Shown here piece by piece: positions 31,444-37,423 of a stretch of 37,423 nt of DNA. The DNA is taken from NCBI GenBank assembly GCA_964483155.1, contig CAZAAC010000026.1, positions 1 to 37,423 of the forward strand. The letters are read 5' to 3'. Position 1 is the first letter of the stretch. Each line of letters starts with the position of its first letter. Below the pieces are notes generated by a model. It was not told the origin of the DNA, ran no database searches, and saw only the letters and a program-made list of their open reading frames with translations. Made by a program: the position numbers and the translations under genes. The stretch is from JAAYYM01 sp964483155 (lineage in GTDB: Bacteria; Bacillota; Clostridia; Lachnospirales; Lachnospiraceae).

Positions 31444-32715
31444 TTATACTTCGTCAATTGCTTTGCCAATATCTTTCCGATAGTACTTATTATCAAAATC
31501 AATCCATTCGACTGCAGTATAAGCATTCTCTCTTGCGCATTTTAAATCCTTACCTTTTGCTGTAACACCAAGAACACGCCCTCCATTTGTCAGAATATCC
31601 TGACCTGATTGCTTTGTGCCCGCGTGAAATGCATAATATCCATCTTTTTCTTCAAATTTGTCAAAGCCCCTAATTGGCAAGCCTTTTGTATACTCCTCTG
31701 GATACCCTGCTGAAGCAAGTACGACACAAACTGCCGCATTGTCTTCAAATTGCAGATCAATCTCATGCAGTCTTCCATCAATACAGGCCTCAACTACATC
31801 AATAATATCATTTTTCATTCTCGGAAGAACTACCTGTGCTTCAGGATCTCCAAATCGCGCATTATATTCCAACACTTTAGGTCCATCTTCAGTTAACATA
31901 ATTCCAAAAAATATAATTCCAACAAACTCCCTATTCTCTTCCTTCATTGCATTTACTGTTGACTGATATACATATCTTTTGCAGAATTCATCCACTTCCT
32001 CTGTATAGAACGGACTTGGGGAAAAAGTACCCATTCCGCCAGTATTTAGTCCAAGATCACCGTCCTTTGCCCTCTTATGATCTTGTGCTGATGTCATTGT
32101 TTTAATCGTTTTTCCATCTACAAAAGAAAGAACAGATACTTCGCGTCCCATCATAAATTCTTCTATAACAATCTTATTTCCAGCGGTGCCAAACTGCTTA
32201 TCCAGCATGATTACCTTTACGCCTTCTTTGGCTTCCTCCAGAGTATTGCAAATAAGTACACCCTTTCCTAACGCTAATCCATCTGCTTTTAAAACAATAG
32301 GCATTTTAACTGTCTCTAAATAGGCAAGCGCTGACTCTGGCGTTCTGAATATCTCATAATCTGCTGTCGGAATATGATACTTTTTCATTAAATCCTTTGA
32401 GAATCCTTTGCTTCCCTCTAAAATTGCCGCTCTCTTTCTGGGACCGAATACGCGAAGTCCCGCCTCCTCAAAGCGGTCAACTATACCAGCTACCAAAGGA
32501 TCATCAGGTCCAATAATCGTCAGGTCTATCTCTTCTTGCTTTGCAAATGCCACTAATTTATCAAACTCCATAACTCCTATATCAATGCACTCAGCCAGCT
32601 TGGCAATTCCTGCATTTCCAGGGGCACAGTAAATCTTATCCACTCTGGGACTTTTGCTTACACTCACCGCAAGCGCATGCTCTCTTCCACCACCGCCAAC
32701 AATTAAAACCCTCAT
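31444..32715 (-). CDS. purD: Phosphoribosylamine-glycine ligase
   Basis: The 423-residue ATP-grasp enzyme joins glycine to phosphoribosylamine, giving GAR, the second step of purine synthesis. The start is the ATG at 32715 (MRVLIVGGGGREHAL), with GGAGG upstream; the longer frame adds 16 residues of no family likeness. Motifs include GPDDPLVAGIVDRF, KADGLALGKGV, FGTAGNKIVIEEFMMGREVS, DHKRAKDGDLGLNTGGMGTF and LEYNARFGDPEAQVVLPRM. It begins 13 bases after the purM stop and belongs to the purE-purM-purD unit. Confidence 0.97.
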   Translation of the reverse strand: MRVLIVGGGGREHALAVSVSKSPRVDKIYCAPGNAGIAKLAECIDIGVMEFDKLVAFAKQEEIDLTIIGPDDPLVAGIVDRFEEAGLRVFGPRKRAAILEGSKGFSKDLMKKYHIPTADYEIFRTPESALAYLETVKMPIVLKADGLALGKGVLICNTLEEAKEGVKVIMLDKQFGTAGNKIVIEEFMMGREVSVLSFVDGKTIKTMTSAQDHKRAKDGDLGLNTGGMGTFSPSPFYTEEVDEFCKRYVYQSTVNAMKEENREFVGIIFFGIMLTEDGPKVLEYNARFGDPEAQVVLPRMKNDIIDVVEACIDGRLHEIDLQFEDNAAVCVVLASAGYPEEYTKGLPIRGFDKFEEKDGYYAFHAGTKQSGQDILTNGGRVLGVTAKGKDLKCARENAYTAVEWIDFDNKYYRKDIGKAIDEV

Positions 32716-32728
32716 TACTATCTTCCTC

Positions 32729-33754
32729 CTATAATAATCTAATTCCCTTTTCGCCGCTTTCAATCACACCTATTTGATAGCCTTTTTCTCCAGATGCCTC
32801 AATTGCTGCAATTGCTGCATCCGCCTGTGCGGAATCAACAGCTAGGACCATGCCTATCCCCATATTATATGTATTATACATCATTTCTTCTTCTATTTTT
32901 CCGTTTTCCTGGATTAGTTTAAAAATAGGTAGTATCGGATATGCATCCTTTTTAATAACAGCTACAGCATCTGATGGAAGCATTCTTGGAATATTTTCAT
33001 AGAAACCTCCGCCTGTAATATGCGCACAGCCCTTAATAACTACATTGGCTTCCTTAACCTGCTGTAATGCCTTAACATATATTTTTGTTGGAGTTAAAAG
33101 TGTTTCTCCAAGAGACATTCCTAGTGAATCAATATATCGATCCAGATTGGACTTACTCATCTGAAATACTTTACGGACAAGAGAAAAACCATTACTGTGT
33201 ACACCAGAAGAAGCGATACCGATTACTACATCGCCTGCTTTAATGGTTTTACCCGTTACTAAATCTTTTTCATCTACAATCCCAACCGAAAATCCCGCCA
33301 GATCATACTCATCTTCTGGATAAAAACCTGGCATTTCAGCCGTTTCTCCACCGATTAAGGCCGCTCCTGCCTGCTTACACCCCTCAGCAACTCCCTTTAC
33401 AATCTTTGCTATTTTCTCTGGCTCATTCTTTCCACAGGCAATATAATCTAAGAAAAACAGTGGCTCACCACCTGCGCATACAATATCATTTACACACATG
33501 GCAACGCAGTCAATTCCAATTGAATCGTGTTTGTTCATCAAAAAGGCCAATTTTAATTTTGTCCCCACACCATCAGTTCCAGATACTAACGTTGGATTCT
33601 CCATGTTTTTAAAGTTCTTCATTGAAAAAGCGCCCGAAAAACTGCCAAGCCCTCCCAGAACTTCTGGTCGCATTGTACTTTTTACATGCTCTTTCATCAA
33701 TTCTACTGCTTTATATCCTGCTTCAATATCTACACCCGCACTTCTATAATCCAT
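32729..33754 (-). CDS. purM: Phosphoribosylformylglycinamidine cyclo-ligase
   Basis: The 341-residue AIR synthetase closes the imidazole ring of FGAM, using ATP, to give AIR. It starts MDYRSAGVDIEAGYKAVELM and carries the family segments LVSGTDGVGTKLKLAF, IDCVAMCVNDIVCAGGEPLF, ALIGGETAEMPGFY and IASSGVHSNGFSLVR, with GCAHITGGGFYENIPRML later. It acts directly after PurL in the pathway, although purL lies about 13 kb away under a different promoter. It is 33 bases downstream of purE. Confidence 0.97.
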   Translation of the reverse strand: MDYRSAGVDIEAGYKAVELMKEHVKSTMRPEVLGGLGSFSGAFSMKNFKNMENPTLVSGTDGVGTKLKLAFLMNKHDSIGIDCVAMCVNDIVCAGGEPLFFLDYIACGKNEPEKIAKIVKGVAEGCKQAGAALIGGETAEMPGFYPEDEYDLAGFSVGIVDEKDLVTGKTIKAGDVVIGIASSGVHSNGFSLVRKVFQMSKSNLDRYIDSLGMSLGETLLTPTKIYVKALQQVKEANVVIKGCAHITGGGFYENIPRMLPSDAVAVIKKDAYPILPIFKLIQENGKIEEEMMYNTYNMGIGMVLAVDSAQADAAIAAIEASGEKGYQIGVIESGEKGIRLL

Positions 33755-33787
33755 TTTTGCTCTCCTCTTTGCTTACTTCATTAATTA

Positions 33788-34300
33788 CTACATATGACTT
33801 ATATATTCCTTATAACCGAGTTGGTTAAGCTTATCTGCTTTTTTTACCACATCGTTCTTCAATTCATTTGCATATTCCTTTATCTTCAAAAGTAATGCCT
33901 CGTCTGCAATCGCAAGCATCTTCACCGCTAGGATTCCAGCATTAGCACCTCCATTTATTGCAACCGTTGCCACAGGAATTCCAGATGGCATCTGCACGAT
34001 AGAATATAAAGAATCTTTTCCGCCCAACGAAGTTGTGTGCATAGGAATGCCAATGACTGGCATTGGAAATATCGCAGCGCACATTCCTGGCAGGTGTGCC
34101 GCCATGCCTGCACCAGCAATAATTACCTTGAATCCCTTTTCCTCCGCACTCTTTGCATATTCAAAAAATAAGTCCGGCTCTCTGTGTGCTGAAATAATGG
34201 TAATTTCATAACTAACTCCAAATTTATCCAGAATTTCTGCTGCTTTGCTCATAACCTTCAGATCTGAATCGCTTCCCATAACAATTCCTACTTTTGCCAT
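33788..34300 (-). CDS. purE: N5-carboxyaminoimidazole ribonucleotide mutase
   Basis: The 170-residue class I PurE converts N5-CAIR to CAIR in purine synthesis. It has the phosphate-binding start VGIVMGSDSDLKVM, the SAHREPDLFFEYA segment with the active-site His, and IAGAGMAAHLPGMCAA and MPVIGIPMHTTSLGGKDSL. No purK is adjacent. GGAG precedes the ATG. It is the first gene of purE-purM-purD, and its promoter overlaps the end of the aminopeptidase gene. Confidence 0.97.
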   Translation of the reverse strand: MAKVGIVMGSDSDLKVMSKAAEILDKFGVSYEITIISAHREPDLFFEYAKSAEEKGFKVIIAGAGMAAHLPGMCAAIFPMPVIGIPMHTTSLGGKDSLYSIVQMPSGIPVATVAINGGANAGILAVKMLAIADEALLLKIKEYANELKNDVVKKADKLNQLGYKEYISHM

Positions 34301-34343
34301 TATCTTCTCCTTCTATAAATCCATTCGGCTGTTACACCGTATT

Positions 34344-34372
34344 ATTGTACCGATAATATTATATTTCGTCAA
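34344..34372 (-). promoter_or_regulatory. Promoter of the purE-purM-purD unit
   Basis: On the minus strand TTGACG (34367-34372) and TACAAT (34344-34349) are 17 bases apart. The -35 box lies within the last codons of the aminopeptidase gene. The leader, under 45 bases, is too short for a purine riboswitch. Confidence 0.65.
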
Positions 34373-36422
34373 TCAATACTTCGTTTAATTCTTCACATCC
34401 TGCGAGCACAAATCGACCTGCCAGAATAATAGGTATCCTCTTTGTTCCATTGCAACAGATAGCCGTCAGCTCCCCTAGTTCGTCGTAAGGAATTGTGATA
34501 TCCGTATGGCATTGATAGTATGCCTTTCTCGGATCTTTCTTTCTGTTTATAGAGTGTTCATTATCACGTGCCACAATTTCTTTGCCATTAGGATTATAAA
34601 CTTTAACATCCTCTGCATGACTGTAACAGGTATCACCTACTGCAAAGTGCGGTCCTGTCTTTTCCGCAATCAGTGCCGGTAGTTTATCAGCAATTTTATA
34701 CTTTTTCGCCATCATATACGCCGTTGTATTGGTTCCGATTGCAAATTCACCCATCGCAAGTGTATCATGATGAAATAGAATATTATCTTTGATATACTTC
34801 CTGTTCTCACTAGAGGAATCGAAATTAGAACAGTTATAATCAGTAATATATCCATCCTTAAAATGTATTTCCAAATTCAAATAGTTCAGCTCATCCAAGT
34901 AGGCTTCTTTAACATGCAATAGTCCTGTTGTTCCTCTTAGTACTGGTGATGTAAACACTTCACCCACAGGTATATTGACATCCGCCACACAATTTTCAAA
35001 TTTTGACTCCTTTTCAGGATTCTGTAAAGAATATAGTGCAACACAAATATCTGTCTTGTTGCCGTTCATCCCCTTTACTTCGACACATTCCGCGGTATCA
35101 AGCACATCAATCATCGTCTGCTGAATTTTCTGATACAGCTTATAATCAAGTGTATTGATTTTCACTGTTTCATTAAAAATAGCTTGATAGTTTGGTCCTA
35201 TTTCATAAACAGGATAGGCAATAATGGTAAAGCTACGTTCTTCGCCCTTAATATAATTGTTTACCAGCTGGCTCGCCTTCGCCAAATACGCAAGCGCATA
35301 TTCCTGCTGTTTAGGACTTAGTCTGCAAGCATCACCCGTAACAATAGGCGCAAAGGGTTTCTCCCCAAATATTTCCATGACAGCAGGGCCAGCGTGCACA
35401 TCAGCCCATGCCTCGTATTTTTCATAAACACTCTTAAGAACACTATATTTTCGATTTGTAAAATCTTTATCTAAAAAAATTGCTTCATCTTCTTTATGAT
35501 CATACTCATATTGCTTATTGGGTACTGCACCAAAGTATCCTATCTTCACTTGCCCTTTTTTACTGATTGTATGTGATGCAGCACGATAAATAGTAGGCTT
35601 AAGTCCCATTTTTGCAAAATTAACAATTGCAACCCTGATAATTCGCTCAAATCCAATTGTATACCTTATATTTACAACCCTTTTCTTGCTCAGATCTTTA
35701 TTCGCATTGATAAATCCAATCCGATATCCTTCCGTAAATACATCTGCCATCATCTGTATCTTTTCTTCAGAAAGAGAATTTAGATATTTAGCCGTTTCTA
35801 TTTCATTAATGCTGATATACTCACCAAAAAAGTATAAATATCTCAAATCTACTAAATTTGATTCCATAATAATATTGGTAGCAAAATCCTTCTCCGGTAG
35901 TAGCTGCTCCTCTATACGCTTTGTCATACTGATATCACAATTATCGCTTACAAACCAATACAACGCATTTTTTATTTCTTCCAGTCCAGGCAATTTTTCC
36001 TCGGCCATAGCATACAAGAACAAATTATAAATCTCTATAAAGAGTTCATTATACATGGTTACCGAGAGGATATCCTGTTCATAGGCTTCTGGTATTGTGC
36101 CCCGTAGTTCTGTATATAAAAAAGAAAGATATTGACCATATCCTCCTAGTTCCTCTACAGCATAAGCTGGATTAGCATAACTCTTATCATAATTTGAAGG
36201 CAATATATCACCATATAATACCTGATTGATTCTTTCAAACTCCTCTATTGTCAACTGCTTAAACTGATCCGTCTCTAACAAATATGAAATTTCGCGAACA
36301 GACAGAATAAAAGAAGATACCTTCCTGAAATAAGACAGATACGGTTCTTCTAGGCCGCTTTCTTCCATACATTCTCTTAAACATTCTCTAATTCTATCAA
36401 TTGCAAGTTGATATCGCTCCAT
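34359..36422 (-). CDS. M29-type aminopeptidase with long N-terminal extension
   Basis: From the ATG at 36422, with GGAG five bases upstream, the protein has 687 residues; an ATG at 36455 would add 11 residues and overlap the upstream gene. The C-terminal 400 residues fit thermophilic-type (M29) metallo-aminopeptidases. VGEVFTSPVLRGTTG supplies a metal-binding Glu, LNLEIHFKDGYITDYNC follows, and HHDTLAMGEFAIGTNT and AEKTGPHFAVGDTCYSHAED hold the further Glu, His, Tyr and Asp. M29 enzymes remove N-terminal residues from peptides using two metal ions and are usually about 370-410 residues. The first 280 or so residues, largely helical, are an addition I do not recognise. Confidence 0.85.
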   Translation of the reverse strand: MERYQLAIDRIRECLRECMEESGLEEPYLSYFRKVSSFILSVREISYLLETDQFKQLTIEEFERINQVLYGDILPSNYDKSYANPAYAVEELGGYGQYLSFLYTELRGTIPEAYEQDILSVTMYNELFIEIYNLFLYAMAEEKLPGLEEIKNALYWFVSDNCDISMTKRIEEQLLPEKDFATNIIMESNLVDLRYLYFFGEYISINEIETAKYLNSLSEEKIQMMADVFTEGYRIGFINANKDLSKKRVVNIRYTIGFERIIRVAIVNFAKMGLKPTIYRAASHTISKKGQVKIGYFGAVPNKQYEYDHKEDEAIFLDKDFTNRKYSVLKSVYEKYEAWADVHAGPAVMEIFGEKPFAPIVTGDACRLSPKQQEYALAYLAKASQLVNNYIKGEERSFTIIAYPVYEIGPNYQAIFNETVKINTLDYKLYQKIQQTMIDVLDTAECVEVKGMNGNKTDICVALYSLQNPEKESKFENCVADVNIPVGEVFTSPVLRGTTGLLHVKEAYLDELNYLNLEIHFKDGYITDYNCSNFDSSSENRKYIKDNILFHHDTLAMGEFAIGTNTTAYMMAKKYKIADKLPALIAEKTGPHFAVGDTCYSHAEDVKVYNPNGKEIVARDNEHSINRKKDPRKAYYQCHTDITIPYDELGELTAICCNGTKRIPIILAGRFVLAGCEELNEVLIDEI

Positions 36423-36438
36423 ACTGACTCCATTTATA

Positions 36439-36765
36439 TTAATATGTGATTCCATAAATACCTACAATAATAATATAGGCCCACAACACTATCATGATAG
36501 CATTTAAAATAGTACCTATTCTTGGAAAAAGCAGATCGTTATCTCTTTCTTTTGTTGCATAGAGCCCAACCATAAATCCAAGTATAACCGAAATCATTCC
36601 AACAAGACCAACTCCACCCATTCTACGTGATGCAGCTCCCCTATGGATAAAAGATATCACAATGGATATGACCAGACCAGTCAACGAAACAGAGCCAAGA
36701 ACAAAGGATATTATCCCATTTATTGAGTGCTGTTTTGTTTTAAACACAATGCGATTTCTTTTCAC
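36439..36765 (-). CDS. Small three-helix membrane protein (DUF6142-like)
   Basis: The 108-residue protein has a basic start (MKRNRIVFKTKQHSINGIIS) and three membrane segments: about 16-37 (IISFVLGSVSLTGLVISIVI), 50-68 (GGVGLVGMISVILGFMVGLY) and 85-106. It resembles the DUF6142 family common in Lachnospiraceae; the family name is from memory. The start is a GTG at 36765 that overlaps the pyrE stop (GTGA), which implies translational coupling to pyrE. No function is known. Confidence 0.78.
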   Translation of the reverse strand: MKRNRIVFKTKQHSINGIISFVLGSVSLTGLVISIVISFIHRGAASRRMGGVGLVGMISVILGFMVGLYATKERDNDLLFPRIGTILNAIMIVLWAYIIIVGIYGITY

Positions 36766-37423
36766 AGTGCCGATACCCCATATTGTCTATAATATGCATC
36801 AATAGAAGCCTTGATCACATCATCAATATAAATTTTACCTTTATATTCACGCTGATACAGGTACTCTACTACTTCATTCATAGATACAATCGCATTTGCA
36901 TGAAATCCATAGGTTTCTTCTATTTCCTGCAGCGCACTTTTACTGCTTTTTCCTCGTTCCATACGATTCAAGGATACCATAAGTCCGAGAATCTTAATAC
37001 GCCCCTGTGCTTCAATAATTGGAAAAATCTCTTCAATCGACTTCCCCGATGTTGTCACATCTTCAATAATAACAACCTTATCTCCATCCTTTATGGGTGA
37101 ACCAAGCAAGATACCTGCATCACCATGATCCTTTTCCTCTTTTCTGTTTGCACAATATCTGATTTCTTTACCATAAAGCTCAGAAAATGCCATTACTGTT
37201 GCAACACTTAGAGGTATTCCCTTATATGCAGGACCAAACAGAATATCAAAATCCTCCCCGTAGCAATCATGTATCGCTTTTGCATAGTATTCTCCAAGTT
37301 TACGAAGCTGCATGCCTGTCACATAAGACCCCGCATTCATAAAAAAAGGAGACTTCCGGCCGCTTTTAAGAGTAAACTCTCCAAATTTCAAAACATTACT
37401 GTCTATCATGAACTCAATAAATT
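36762..37423 (-). CDS. pyrE: Orotate phosphoribosyltransferase, 5' end beyond right edge
   Basis: At least 220 residues of PyrE are visible. It transfers orotate to PRPP to form OMP in pyrimidine synthesis. The motifs are FTLKSGRKSPFFMNAGSYVT, ILFGPAYKGIPLS and the PRPP-binding VVIIEDVTTSGKSIEE. The first internal ATG is at 37409, but the frame is open upstream and reads FIEF before MIDSNVLKFG, as PyrE proteins do. The true start therefore lies outside the window and this is a partial gene. Its stop overlaps the start of the small membrane protein gene. Confidence 0.95.
   Translation of the reverse strand, partial: FIEFMIDSNVLKFGEFTLKSGRKSPFFMNAGSYVTGMQLRKLGEYYAKAIHDCYGEDFDILFGPAYKGIPLSVATVMAFSELYGKEIRYCANRKEEKDHGDAGILLGSPIKDGDKVVIIEDVTTSGKSIEEIFPIIEAQGRIKILGLMVSLNRMERGKSSKSALQEIEETYGFHANAIVSMNEVVEYLYQREYKGKIYIDDVIKASIDAYYRQYGVSAL

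Noticed and set aside
34301..34358. Purine riboswitch before purE
   Set aside because: The gap is only 58 bases and the leader under 45, too short for the aptamer; only a weak CGG/CCG hairpin is present.

Overview
The window looks like chromosome of a low-GC, spore-lineage Firmicute, most likely a Lachnospiraceae/Clostridia member. The signs are a sporulation-type sigma-H gene at the end of a cysE-cysS-mrnC-rlmB operon, a single-chain PurL of about 1260 residues, ClpC, strong GGAGG-type ribosome binding sites, and tRNA genes without encoded CCA. Most genes lie on the minus strand. The taxonomic call is an inference from gene content; no rRNA is present.

Layout. 1-66: start of a flavodoxin-fold oxidoreductase that runs off the left edge. 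256-4741: tRNA-Thr and the operon cysE-cysS-mrnC-(small DUF3006-like gene)-rlmB-sigH. 4750-5851: ispF and a membrane-anchored TPR protein. 5933-8894: tRNA-Val, tRNA-Met, a 2.6-kb island inserted at the 3' end of tRNA-Met, then tRNA-Ala. 8980-9221: a long rod-like structured RNA or element. 9244-11109: argS. 11118-13042: a lipoprotein acetolactate decarboxylase divergent from an AraC-type regulator. 13026-20381: a run tetR-purL-(GGDEF/EAL protein)-queH with very short gaps. 20406-25382: radA, a small conserved protein, clpC and a YtrA-type GntR regulator. 25408-30814: two large exported or membrane proteins, one a seven-SH3b cell-wall hydrolase. 30891-34372: purE-purM-purD and a zinc-ribbon/HTH protein. 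34359-37423: an M29-type aminopeptidase with a long N-terminal extension, a small membrane protein and pyrE, which runs off the right edge.

How they work together. Most of the window is housekeeping: translation (cysS, argS, four tRNAs, rlmB, mrnC, queH for tRNA queuosine), purine and pyrimidine synthesis (purL, purE, purM, purD, pyrE), protein quality control (clpC), DNA repair (radA) and isoprenoid synthesis (ispF). The accessory part is the island between 17-bp direct repeats at 6140-6156 and 8722-8738. The left repeat is the 3' end of tRNA-Met. The island carries an AT-rich gene for a PIN_8-like nuclease with a coiled-coil tail and a broken phage-type lysin (amidase fragment, glucosaminidase, SPOR). 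There is no integrase. I read it as the late end of a prophage, lysin followed by a cargo gene next to the attachment site, that lost the rest of the phage and kept a possible defence gene. This and the rod-like RNA at 8980-9221 are the least ordinary parts of the window.
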